Below, one piece after another: positions 26,007 through 33,828 of a DNA stretch of 64,000 nt. Positions within the stretch are counted from its first letter, which is position 1. Every line of letters begins with the position of its first letter. The notes under the pieces were generated by a model, which saw only the letters and a list, made by a program, of their open reading frames with translations, was not told where the DNA came from and made no database searches. Both the position numbers and the translations under genes were made by a program. The stretch is from Actinomycetes bacterium (GTDB lineage: Bacteria; Actinomycetota; Actinomycetes; Actinomycetales; Microbacteriaceae): positions 186,001-250,000 of the forward strand of contig JAKPAC010000005.1 in NCBI GenBank assembly GCA_029779645.1. Direction: 5' to 3'.

Positions 26007-26012
26007 AGCCTA
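26007..26012 (-). promoter_or_regulatory. -10 box TAGGCT, leaderless yihY/brkB
   Basis: TAGGCT on the minus strand ends 6 bases before the ATG at 26000. The adjoining DNA (from 26018) is the broken end of a desaturase gene, so the -35 region falls within that remnant. Confidence 0.7.
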
Positions 26013-26017
26013 ATCCG

Positions 26018-26254
26018 CTGACGGGCGGGCTGAACTATCAGATCGAGCACCATCTCTTTCCGAACATGCCGCGCCTGCACCTGGCTCGCGCGCGTGAGGT
26101 CGTGCGCGAGCACTGCCAGACGCTCGGTGTGCCGTACACCGAGACCACGCTGTGGCGTTCCTACGCGATCGTCATCGAGTACCTGAACCGCGTCGGGCTC
26201 TCTGCGCGCGACCCGTTCGACTGCCCGATGGTGCAGCAGTTCCGGCGGGCGTAG
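26018..26254 (+). pseudogene. 3' remnant of a membrane fatty-acid desaturase gene
   Basis: In frame from 26018 the DNA encodes LTGGLNYQIEHHLFPNMPRL, the third histidine box (QIEHH) and C-terminal tail of an acyl-lipid/acyl-CoA desaturase, ending normally with IEYLNRVGLSARDPFDCPM and a TAG stop at 26254. The first two histidine boxes, the membrane helices and any start are absent, because the frame abuts the brkB promoter. About 75 codons remain of a protein normally near 350 residues. It is therefore a 5'-truncated pseudogene. Confidence 0.88.
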
Positions 26255-26277
26255 CAGCGGCTGCATCTCGGGCGGCT

Positions 26278-26315
26278 GCGTTCCGGATGGAGTCGTTCCG
26301 GGCGGAGTCGTTCCG
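26278..26315. repeat. Short direct repeats GAGTCGTTCCG
   Basis: Three imperfect tandem copies of a roughly 15-base unit (GTTCCGGATGGAGTC, GTTCCGGGCGGAGTC, GTTCCGACATCC) lie just after the desaturase remnant. The rest of the gap up to 26456 shows no gene. Confidence 0.6.
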
Positions 26316-26444
26316 ACATCCGGGCCGACAGGCTGGCGTGCGTTCAAGGCACTGGCACCTCCCCCTCCCGCCGCACCGCCCGCACCGCGTTCCGCACCCA
26401 TGTGGATAACTCGGCTCCCACAGGGCTGCGGCGATGAACCGGCG

Positions 26445-26450
26445 TAGTGT
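26445..26450 (+). promoter_or_regulatory. -10 box TAGTGT, leaderless hypothetical gene
   Basis: TAGTGT ends 6 bases before the GTG at 26457. Confidence 0.6.
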
Positions 26451-26456
26451 TGAACC

Positions 26457-26774
26457 GTGAGTGAGATCCGGATCCATCGACGCGCGAGCCTCGAGGTGCT
26501 GCGCGCCGAGGCGTCGCAGGAGCTCGAGACCGTGGTCCACGAGCGCCTCCGCTCGGGCCAGGATCCATGGGAGTTCATGGAAGAGCTGCCGACCGTGGAC
26601 GAGCTCGTCGTGTGGCTGCTGCGGGCCGACGCCATCGTCGCGAACGGCAGCCAGCTGCCGTCGCACCTGCGCGACTATCGGGTGCTGCGGCAGATCGCGC
26701 TCGAGCATCCTGAGCTCACCCCGACGGTCTGGCGCATGATCGGCGACGATCCGCTGGCGGCCTCGGCGAGCTGA
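26457..26774 (+). CDS. Hypothetical protein (105 aa)
   Basis: A 105-residue, mostly helical, acidic protein (MSEIRIHRRASLEVLRAEA; ELETVVHERLRSGQDPWEFME; DYRVLRQIALEHPELTPTVWRMIGDDPLA). It has no signal peptide, membrane segment or motif I recognise. Codon use fits the genome (G/C in third position), and a TANNNT box sits at the leaderless distance before the GTG, so the gene is probably real. Confidence 0.65.
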   Translation: MSEIRIHRRASLEVLRAEASQELETVVHERLRSGQDPWEFMEELPTVDELVVWLLRADAIVANGSQLPSHLRDYRVLRQIALEHPELTPTVWRMIGDDPLAASAS

Positions 26775-26912
26775 CGCCGAGCTGCGCCGCATTCGCCCGG
26801 CCCCGGGCCGAGCGCGCGGGTGGCCGTACGGCCGAGGAGGGCACCGGCTCGCGAGTGGCACGCGAGCCGCATTCGTTGCGGGATGCGGCGCGGCCGATGA
26901 TTGCACAGGCAA

Positions 26913-27305
26913 TCACGCGTGATCGGCGACGATCTCGACCTTGAACCCTGCCGAGTTCTCCAGCCAGCCCGCATAGTGTTCGGTCCCGCCCGCGTGCGGA
27001 TATCGCTCGTGGTACAGCGGGCACCAGCCGTGTTCCTGTGCGCTCGTCATGAGCCCGTCGACCTGCCCGGCAGTGCCGCCCTTGAATGCGCGGTGGTTCA
27101 CTCCCGCGCTGCGGCGATCGTGCGTCGACCGCGTCAGGTTCGGCGAGGTCGTCAACGTGAGGTAGGCACCGCCCGCAGCCCACGACTGCCCTTCCGACCA
27201 CGCGCTCTCGCACGTGAATCCAAGCTGTGTGAGGAGCCACCCCCACTCGGCCTGCGCTGCATCAAGGTCTGCGACCCACACCTCGACATGATGAAATCCC
27301 GCCAC
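26913..27305 (-). CDS. VOC family (glyoxalase/bleomycin resistance-like) protein
   Basis: A 130-residue single-module VOC protein. It starts AGFHHVEVWVADLDAAQAEW (first metal His in HHVEV), has NHRAFKG in the middle and ends GFKVEIVADH with a metal-ligand-like Glu. Members may act as lyases, dioxygenases or binding proteins; the substrate cannot be predicted. GTG at 27305 was chosen as the start that gives the family N-terminus. No strong ribosome binding site was seen. Confidence 0.8.
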   Translation of the reverse strand: MAGFHHVEVWVADLDAAQAEWGWLLTQLGFTCESAWSEGQSWAAGGAYLTLTTSPNLTRSTHDRRSAGVNHRAFKGGTAGQVDGLMTSAQEHGWCPLYHERYPHAGGTEHYAGWLENSAGFKVEIVADHA

Positions 27306-27418
27306 TCGAAGATTGCCTCAGCTGTGATCGATGGACCATCGCGGCCGACGACGCTTGCGATCCGAGACGCACGTGCACGCGGTCGCGTCCGCGCGGGCCA
27401 CGGACGAGGCCAGTACAC

Positions 27419-29007
27419 CTAGAACGGAGGCGGGTCCTCGGTCACGCCGGATGCGACGCCAGCGACGCTCGGCCCGACCCCCTGTGGAGCGTCCCCGCGT
27501 GCCGCGTCCCCGTTGCTGTCATCGCCTCGACTGAAGTGCCGTTGGTGCACGGGTCTGAACATGACCGTGCTGGTCGGCACGTCCGGGTACACCCGTCCGG
27601 TGGGGCTGGTCCATTCGAGGATGCCGTCGGGTTGCTGCGTCACGCGCCATGCGGTGGCGTGCTTCAGTGTGTGGTGTCTTCGGCACAGGTGCGCGAGGTT
27701 GCGAAGTGTGGTTCTGCCGCCGTGGGCGTAGTCGATCGTGTGGTCGATGTCGCTGCAGTCGACGGATTGGCGGCAACCGGGGAACCGGCAGTGCACGTCT
27801 CGCACACGCAGGGTGCGTTTCAGCTGTTGCGAGGGGGTGTATCGGTCGACGGCGAGCACCGAGCCCGCGATCGGGTCTGTGAGGACGCGGTCCCACCCGG
27901 TGCTGCCGCCGGCGAGCTCCCGGGCGGTGTCCGGGTCGATCGGCCCGACCCCGGCGAGCGTGCCGGGGGCATCGCTCCGGCCGATCAGGGACAGCACGGG
28001 GACGGTGACCTGCACCCGGGCGCGAATCGCACCCAGCCCACCAAGCCCACCCGGCCCGCTCAGGCCACCGGAGCCGCCGGACGCGCCATCGGCGTCGCTA
28101 CCCGCATGCCCGTCGGGTGCGCCGGTGAGGAGCAGATCGGCAAGAATGTCGGCCCGGATCTCATCGATCGAACGGGCATCGACCGGCTCGTCGGCCGGAT
28201 CTTGTTGGCCAGCGTTCGGTCGGTGCGGCCGACCACCGCCGACTCCGGGCTGCTGACCGCCGTCAGACCCGTGCGGCTCCCCGCACCCACCGCGCAGCCC
28301 TGCCTCGCCCACGCGCCGTGGCGCACGGCGCCGCTCGCGCTCGCGCCGCGTTCCGGCCTCCCGCACGGTGTGTGCCATCTGCTGCACCCGGTCGAGGACC
28401 CCGTGCGCGATCACACTCGGCAGGATCGCGATCAGCTCCGACATGCCATCGTCAAGATCCACCACCCGCACCGCACGGCACCTCGCCGCAGCGGCATGCC
28501 GCTCGGTCAGGGTTCGCGGGTGCACCCGCTCGGCCACCTGCCGGGCGAAGGGGCGCACCCGGGCGGGCACCTCACGCTCCGCGAACGGCACCACCTCCGC
28601 CTCGAACACCCCACGCGCCACCGCATCCCGAACATGCGCCCCCGCGTCGACGATCACATGCACATGCCCACGCGAGAGCCGGCCCGCACGAAACGACGCA
28701 ACGTCGCCGGGAACTCCTCCACCAGCGTCACCGACGACCCCATCAACCGCTGCGCAGTGCGATCACTCACCCGCAGCACCCCGCCGATCTCGGCCGCGAC
28801 CTCCCGAAACGGCAACTCAGACACCCGACTCGAAGCCGCACCACGCCCAGAGATCGCACCCGCGATCGCCGTGACCGCGTGCACCAACTCGGCCTCACGC
28901 GCCTGCCAAGCATTCACCTGCACCCGAGCACCGGCAAGCGCCGAATACGCGGCATCCAACGCCACCCGTTCCTCGGGTGTTGCGATGCCAGCCCCAGTGC
29001 CCGTCAT
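27419..29007 (-). pseudogene. DUF222/HNH endonuclease gene (13E12 type) with a frameshift
   Basis: The 5' part from ATG 29007 encodes a DUF222 N-terminus (LDAAYSALAGARVQVNAWQA, ISGRGAASSRVSELPFREVA, LMGSSVTLVEEFP) and runs into a TGA near 28654. The next frame continues the same protein from HVIVDAGAHV to an intact HNH domain (HCRFPGCRQSVDCSDIDHTI, HLCRRHHTLKH) ending at 27419. Joining the frames near 28675 restores LSRGHVHVIVDAG, as in other family members. This is either a true frameshift or a sequencing error in a GC-rich stretch. A Gly-rich insertion (GGSGGLSGPGGLGGLG) lies before the HNH domain. Confidence 0.8.
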
Positions 29008-29230
29008 AGCACAATGATCACACCACCCACGGACATTCAAACGATGTATGGGCGCACCTGTGAGTACCTTCTTCGAACGCAGATTCATCCTGCACGCCCT
29101 GCGGCGGTCGCCGGTCGCTCGCGGTCAGCGACCTGGGCGGTCACCGAGAGCCGGCGAGCGACAATCGCGGCGGCGCGGAGCCGCCGCACGTCAGCGCCGC
29201 GACGTGCCAGTGCACGGAACCCGCCACAGC

Positions 29231-29269
29231 GTGCCAGCACACCGTGCCAGCACACGGAGCCAGCGCACC
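29231..29269. repeat. 13-base tandem repeat, three copies
   Basis: GTGCCAGCACACC, GTGCCAGCACACG and GAGCCAGCGCACC lie in the 400-base gap between the DUF222 gene and the DUF2975 gene. Apart from this repeat and the promoter at 29374-29402 no feature was found in that gap. Confidence 0.7.
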
Positions 29270-29373
29270 GAGCCCCCGCAGCTCCGGGCTCGCGGACCCA
29301 TGCGCGCCCAACCAGACCCACCCCCGGCGCTCGCACGCCCACCCGCCCGCACCCACGAACGCCGATCAATCTA

Positions 29374-29402
29374 TTGACAATCGATCGATATCTATCGATT
29401 AT
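29374..29402 (+). promoter_or_regulatory. Consensus promoter and palindromic operator of the DUF2975-XRE operon
   Basis: TTGACA (29374-29379) and GATTAT (29397-29402) are separated by 17 bases, and the -10 ends 6 bases before the ATG at 29409, so the transcript is probably leaderless. The spacer contains the inverted repeat AATCGAT-N8-ATCGATT (29379-29400), a likely repressor site lying exactly between the -35 and -10 elements. Confidence 0.75.
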
Positions 29403-29408
29403 CGATGC

Positions 29409-29903
29409 ATGCATCCGCACTTCCCGCGACCCCCGCTCGCGACCGTGATCGTCACGCAGTTCCTCCTCGGAGGGCTCTTCATCATCGGCCTGATGGCGAT
29501 CCTGCTGCTGCCCGTCGCCTCCGAGAAGGCGGCCTGCGGCCTCCCCGAGTATGCGGGGCTGCGCGTGCCCCTGCTCTCGCTCGCGATCGCGTTCGTCTCG
29601 CTCGCCCTGCTCACCATCGCGATGATCGCGCTGCTGATCGCCCGCGTCCGCCGCGGCACGATCCTCACCCGTCTGTCAATCGTGTGGGTCGACATCATCA
29701 TCGCCTGCCTCATCGCTGGCGCAGCCGTGATGATCGCCAGCGTCGCGGTCATCCTCGCCGCACAGGCCGGCACCCCGCTGCTCGGCGTGATCCAGATTCC
29801 AGCGATACTCGCCCTCGCCGCCCTCGCTGGCGTGTCGCTCGTGCTGCGCTCGCTCCTTCGGCACGCGATCTCGCTGCGTGCCGAACTCGACGAGGTCGTG
29901 TGA
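29409..29903 (+). CDS. DUF2975 family four-helix membrane protein
   Basis: A 164-residue membrane protein with four hydrophobic helices (near residues 11-32, 49-72, 88-113 and 120-140) and a short charged C-terminus, the pattern of DUF2975 proteins. These are usually encoded beside a small XRE/YozG-like regulator, as here. The function of the pair is not established. ATG at 29409 was chosen as the leaderless start; an ATG at 29405 is in another frame. The TGA stop overlaps the ATG of the next gene (TGATG). Confidence 0.8.
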   Translation: MHPHFPRPPLATVIVTQFLLGGLFIIGLMAILLLPVASEKAACGLPEYAGLRVPLLSLAIAFVSLALLTIAMIALLIARVRRGTILTRLSIVWVDIIIACLIAGAAVMIASVAVILAAQAGTPLLGVIQIPAILALAALAGVSLVLRSLLRHAISLRAELDEVV

Positions 29904-30106
29904 TGGCGATCCGGATCTCGATCGACCGCATGCTCGCCGATCGCGGGCTGAGCGTCGGTGAGTTCGCCGACGCCGTCGGCATCACGCCAGCGAACGTCGC
30001 GGTGCTCAAGAACGGCCGCGCGAAGGCCGTGCGCTTCTCAACCCTCGACGCGATCTGTCGGGTCCTGCAGTGCCAGCCCGGCGACATCCTGCACTACGAC
30101 GAATGA
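29903..30106 (+). CDS. Small XRE/YozG-type helix-turn-helix regulator
   Basis: A 67-residue protein that is almost entirely one Cro/C1-type helix-turn-helix (LSVGEFADAVGITPANVAVLKNGRAKAV, then LDAICRVLQCQPGDIL). It is the common partner of DUF2975 proteins and overlaps that gene by one base. It is the natural candidate to bind the AATCGAT-N8-ATCGATT operator at 29379-29400, which would give negative autoregulation. Confidence 0.88.
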   Translation: MAIRISIDRMLADRGLSVGEFADAVGITPANVAVLKNGRAKAVRFSTLDAICRVLQCQPGDILHYDE

Positions 30107-30164
30107 GCATCGCGGGGCGCATATGCGCCAATCGGCATACCTGGATGCTTGCCAGGCCTGCCGG

Positions 30165-31121
30165 TCACGCGACCCGGGTCACCCCCGCCGACCCCGCACC
30201 CTCCGCCGCCTGCAGCGGCAGCTCGCGCACGCTCTCGAAGCGGCGAGCGCTGCCGTCGATCGGGTCGGTGAACGAGAGCTCGCGGGCGAGCAGCTGCAGC
30301 GGCGTCCGAAAGTCATCGATCGCGACATCGAGATCGGTCGGATACAGCGGGTCGCCGACGATCGGAATCCCGAGGCCATGCAGGTGCATGCGCAGCTGGT
30401 GCGTGCGCCCGGTGCGCGGGCTGAGGCGATAGACCCCCAGGTCGCCGATCGCACGCTCGAGCTCGATCCGCGTCTGCGCGTTCACCGGCGCGTCGGGCAC
30501 GACCTCTGCCTGCATGCTGCCCCGTCGCTTGGTCAGGTGATTGCGCACGGTGACCGGCAGCGCCAGATCCCGGCGCACGGGCGCGAGCGCGTGATAGACC
30601 TTGTCGACCGTGCCCGCCTGAAACATGGACTGGTAAGCACCGCGCCAGCGGCGCTCGGTGGTCAGGACGAGGAGTCCCGAGGTCACGCGATCGAGCCGGT
30701 GCATGGGCGAGAGCTCGGGCAGGCCCAGCTGCGCGCGCATCCGCACGACGACGCTCTGCTGCACGTGTCGACCCCGCGGAATCGTCGAGAGGAACGCGGG
30801 CTTGTCGATGACGACCAGCCGCTCGTCGCGATGCACCACGTGGATCTCGCCGGGGACCGGCGCCTCCTCGCGAAGCTCCCGGTGAAACCAGACGAAGGTG
30901 TGCGGCCGATATGCGTCCGCGGCGCGCACGGGCGCACCGGATTCGTAGACGAAGCGCTCCTGTGCGATCCACGCCGGCACGTCGATGTGCTCCCGCAGGC
31001 GCGCATGCAGCCACTCGCTGATCGTGGGCCACGGCGACGGGTCCGCCGGGTCGCGGTCGGGCGTCCGCATCCAGGCGGCGCTCAGGCCGTGCCGCGGCGG
31101 CAGCGGAGAACGAGGTGGCAC
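30165..31121 (-). CDS. RluA family pseudouridine synthase
   Basis: A 318-residue enzyme of the RluA group. The catalytic aspartate is in MHRLDRVTSGLLVL (near residue 150), with VIDKPAFLSTIPRG before it, KVYHAL after it and the motif RTGRTHQLRMHLHGLGIPIVGD further on. It has no N-terminal S4 domain. It isomerises uridine to pseudouridine in rRNA or tRNA; the target site cannot be told. The GTG at 31121 has TAGGAT 6 bases upstream, indicating a leaderless transcript. Confidence 0.92.
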   Translation of the reverse strand: MPPRSPLPPRHGLSAAWMRTPDRDPADPSPWPTISEWLHARLREHIDVPAWIAQERFVYESGAPVRAADAYRPHTFVWFHRELREEAPVPGEIHVVHRDERLVVIDKPAFLSTIPRGRHVQQSVVVRMRAQLGLPELSPMHRLDRVTSGLLVLTTERRWRGAYQSMFQAGTVDKVYHALAPVRRDLALPVTVRNHLTKRRGSMQAEVVPDAPVNAQTRIELERAIGDLGVYRLSPRTGRTHQLRMHLHGLGIPIVGDPLYPTDLDVAIDDFRTPLQLLARELSFTDPIDGSARRFESVRELPLQAAEGAGSAGVTRVA

Positions 31122-31127
31122 GCATCG

Positions 31128-31133
31128 ATCCTA
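31128..31133 (-). promoter_or_regulatory. -10 box TAGGAT, leaderless rluA-type gene
   Basis: TAGGAT on the minus strand ends 6 bases before the GTG at 31121. Confidence 0.65.
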
Positions 31134-31301
31134 GGCACGACGCGCCGCCGGCAGACGAATGGATGCCACGCACGCAATGCCGCGCGCACGCCACACGCCG
31201 CCCGCCCCACGCGGGCCACCCGCACACGACACCGAGCACCCGCGCGCCTCGATCACGTGCCGCCCAGCTCGGAGCCGTTGAGCTCGTCCCTGCCCCGCTG
31301 G

Positions 31302-31334
31302 CATACTCGACACCGATTGCCAATCCGTTTGGCA
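31302..31334 (+). promoter_or_regulatory. Promoter and palindromic operator before the carboxylesterase gene
   Basis: CATACT (31302-31307) is preceded by TTGAGC at an 18-base spacing, a plausible -10/-35 pair. The inverted repeat TGCCAA-TCCGT-TTGGCA (31318-31334) lies across and just after the expected start of transcription, as a repressor operator would. The regulator is not identified. Confidence 0.5.
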
Positions 31335-31393
31335 CCGGCGCGCGGCGCATCGGCCCGCCGCCAAGCCCAGCAGGCGCACGTGAGGAGCGGTTC

Positions 31394-32875
31394 GTGTCAG
31401 ACACCACCACATTCGTCGAGGTCGACACCCTGGCGGGCCGCGTTCGCGGACTCTGGCGCGGCGAGCCCGGCTCGGCCGAGGCGTCCGCCGCGTTCCTCGG
31501 CCTCCCGTTCGCCGAGGCGCCGGTCGGCGAGCTCCGCTTCGCCGCGCCCGTCCCGAAGGCGCCGTGGGAGGGCGTGCTCGACACCCTGGAGTTCGGTGCC
31601 AGCGCGCAGCGCGGCGACCCGGGCGTCACGCTGATCCCCGAGCCCAGCGTCCCCGGCGAGTCGACGCTCAACGTGAACGTGTTCACCCCGTCGCCGGCAG
31701 CCCCCAGCGAAGGCGACGGGCTCCCGGTGCTGGTGTGGATCCACGGCGGCGGCTTCTTCGCCGGCTCGCCCGCGAGCCCCTGGTACGACGGTCGACGATT
31801 CAATCGCGACGGCGTGGTCACCGTGACGATCTCGTACCGCCTCGGCTTCGACGGCTTCGGCTGGATCGAGAACACCCCGAGCAACCGGGGCGTGCGGGAC
31901 TGGATGCTCGCCCTCGAATGGGTGCAGCAGAACATCTCGCGCTTCGGCGGCGACCCCGCTCGCGTCACCATCGCCGGGCAGTCGGCAGGCGGCGGCGCCG
32001 TGCAGACCCTGCTCGGCATGGAGGCCGCGCAGCACCTGTTCAGCGCCGTGTACTCCATCTCGGGCGCGACCGCGGATGTCGCGCTCCCCCGCGCCCAGCA
32101 GTTCACACGCGACCTGGCAGAGCGGCTCGGCGTCGCGCCGACGCGCGAGGGCTTCGCATCGATCAGCGAGGAGCGCATCCTCGAGGCGCAGAAGCAGGCC
32201 ACGGCGATGACACCGGCGTCGTTCACCACCGTGATCGAGGAGGGCCTCGCCCTCGGCCCGGTCGTCGACGGCGAGCTCATCGTCCGCCGCACCGACGAGT
32301 CGCTCGCCGCGGGCGTCGGCGCCGACAAGCCGCTGGTGATCGGCGCCACCGACGACGAGTTCTCGATGGTGTTCGCCGACGCCGAGAAGAAGATGCGCTG
32401 GATCCCCAAGTGGGTCCTGCTGCGCAAGCTCGGGATGCCGAAGGGCGCGATGAAGCCGTACCTCGCGGCGAATGCCGAGGTCGCGGCCAAGGGCACGGCG
32501 CGGATCGGCGGCCGGTTCCTCACCGATCTCATGTTCCGCCGCGCCCTGCTGCGGACGGTCGCCGCCCGCGGCGCCGCGCCGACCTGGGTCTACCGCTTCT
32601 CCTGGCCGTCCGGGCGGTTCGGCTTCGCCGAGCACTGCCTCGACGTGCCATTCTTCTTCGACTGCCTCGACTCCCCCGTCGCGATCGAGCCGCTCGCCGG
32701 CCCCAACCCGCCGCAGGCGCTGGCCGACGACGTGCACGGTGGCGCGGTGTCGTTCGTCACGACGGGCGAGCCGGGCTGGCCCGCCTACACCGATGCAACC
32801 AGGCAGACGCGGGTCTTCGACACCCCGTCACGGGTGGTCACGGATGGATACCGCGGCGTCCGGCCGCTGATCTAG
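31394..32875 (+). CDS. Type B carboxylesterase/lipase family protein
   Basis: A 493-residue alpha/beta-hydrolase of the carboxylesterase family. It has VWIHGGGFFAGSP (oxyanion hole) near residue 115, the nucleophile motif TIAGQSAGGGAVQTLLG (GXSXG) near residue 200, and NVNVFTP earlier. The acidic and His members of the triad are expected in the C-terminal half (EHCLDVPFFFD region) but cannot be fixed by eye. GTG at 31394 has GAGGAG upstream; a frame open further upstream has no family match. No signal peptide is seen, so it is probably cytoplasmic. The substrate is unknown. Confidence 0.88.
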   Translation: MSDTTTFVEVDTLAGRVRGLWRGEPGSAEASAAFLGLPFAEAPVGELRFAAPVPKAPWEGVLDTLEFGASAQRGDPGVTLIPEPSVPGESTLNVNVFTPSPAAPSEGDGLPVLVWIHGGGFFAGSPASPWYDGRRFNRDGVVTVTISYRLGFDGFGWIENTPSNRGVRDWMLALEWVQQNISRFGGDPARVTIAGQSAGGGAVQTLLGMEAAQHLFSAVYSISGATADVALPRAQQFTRDLAERLGVAPTREGFASISEERILEAQKQATAMTPASFTTVIEEGLALGPVVDGELIVRRTDESLAAGVGADKPLVIGATDDEFSMVFADAEKKMRWIPKWVLLRKLGMPKGAMKPYLAANAEVAAKGTARIGGRFLTDLMFRRALLRTVAARGAAPTWVYRFSWPSGRFGFAEHCLDVPFFFDCLDSPVAIEPLAGPNPPQALADDVHGGAVSFVTTGEPGWPAYTDATRQTRVFDTPSRVVTDGYRGVRPLI

Positions 32876-32919
32876 CTTGCCGCGACCGCCGCGGGCCGTG
32901 AGGCGCGCGTGAACGCCGC

Positions 32920-33708
32920 TCAGCGCCGCACGCGCAGCGGGCCGCGGGTGAGCAGGTGCTGCGCCGACTGCGCGACAGGGCGCATCGTGATGAGGTCGAG
33001 GTTGACGTGGCCGGGCGTGCCGAGCGCGTAGGCGATGACGTCGGCGACGTCGGCGGCCAGCAGCGGCTGCTCGACGCCCTCGTAGACCTGCTCAGCAGCC
33101 GCCTGGTCACCGCGCAGGCGATTGAGGGTGAACTCCTCGGTGTAGACCATGCCGGGCGCGACCTCGACCACGCGGATCGGCTCGCCCGCGAGCTCGAGGC
33201 GAAGGGCGTCGACGATCATCGACTGCCCCGCCTTCGCGGCGTTGTATCCCGCGCCGCCCGGGTACGCGCGCTGCGCGGCCGTGGAGGTGAGAAACACCAG
33301 GTCGGCGTGCGCCTGCGCTCGATCCTCGACGTCGGCGGCTTCGCGCAGGAGCGGCAGCAGCGCGGCGACGACGCGCTGCGTCGCCATGACGTTGATCTCG
33401 AACATCCAGCGCCAGTCCTCGGTGCGGCCGTCCTCGACGAGGTCGGTGCCGTGCGCACCGCCGGCGACGGTGACGAGGGCGTGCACCGGGCCGGACGCGG
33501 CGAGCCACTCGGCCAGCGCGTCGACGTCGGCCTGCTGCGTGAGATCGGCCGCGAAGGCGCTGGCGCCCGTCTCGGCGGCGAGCGACTCGAGCCGGTCCGC
33601 GCGGCGGGCGACGCCGACAACATCCCATCCCGCCGCCCGAAGCGACCGCACGGTCGCCTCGCCGATCCCTGAGCTCGCTCCCGTAACCACCGCACGCCGC
33701 ATCGTCAT
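32920..33708 (-). CDS. Short-chain dehydrogenase/reductase
   Basis: A 262-residue classical SDR. The cofactor motif is VTGASSGIGEATV (TGxxxGxG) near the N-terminus, followed by a basic residue pattern favouring NADP(H) (VARRADRL). The catalytic Ser and YNAAK (YxxxK) lie near residues 140-160. VEVAPGMVYTEEF matches the usual PG motif. The substrate is unknown. ATG at 33708 was chosen because TAGCCT lies 7 bases upstream; a second ATG at 33702 is possible. Confidence 0.9.
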   Translation of the reverse strand: MTMRRAVVTGASSGIGEATVRSLRAAGWDVVGVARRADRLESLAAETGASAFAADLTQQADVDALAEWLAASGPVHALVTVAGGAHGTDLVEDGRTEDWRWMFEINVMATQRVVAALLPLLREAADVEDRAQAHADLVFLTSTAAQRAYPGGAGYNAAKAGQSMIVDALRLELAGEPIRVVEVAPGMVYTEEFTLNRLRGDQAAAEQVYEGVEQPLLAADVADVIAYALGTPGHVNLDLITMRPVAQSAQHLLTRGPLRVRR

Positions 33709-33715
33709 GCCCACC

Positions 33716-33721
33716 AGGCTA
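33716..33721 (-). promoter_or_regulatory. -10 box TAGCCT, leaderless SDR gene
   Basis: TAGCCT on the minus strand ends 7 bases before the ATG at 33708. It is divergent from the metY promoter about 55 bases away. Confidence 0.6.
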
Positions 33722-33775
33722 GCGTGGGTGTTACGAGACATTGCGGCGAGCTTGGCGCGACGTGCCGGCCGGCCG

Positions 33776-33781
33776 TAGGCT
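33776..33781 (+). promoter_or_regulatory. -10 box TAGGCT of metY
   Basis: TAGGCT lies 47 bases before the metY ATG. The leader of about 41 bases contains CAGGAG, so metY, unlike its neighbours, is translated from a leadered transcript. Confidence 0.55.
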
Positions 33782-33828
33782 CATCGTGGCCCGGAGCCCC
33801 CGAGCCCCTCATCTCAGGAGCAGAGCCC

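Noticed and set aside
27152..27418. Minus-strand frame of 88 codons upstream of the VOC gene
   Set aside because: It overlaps the VOC gene in another frame, has no ribosome binding site or -10 box, and no recognisable motif.
28318..29448. Plus-strand open frame of 376 codons opposite the DUF222 gene
   Set aside because: Composition is Arg/His/Pro/Thr-rich without domains, and it continues across the DUF2975 promoter in the wrong frame for that gene.
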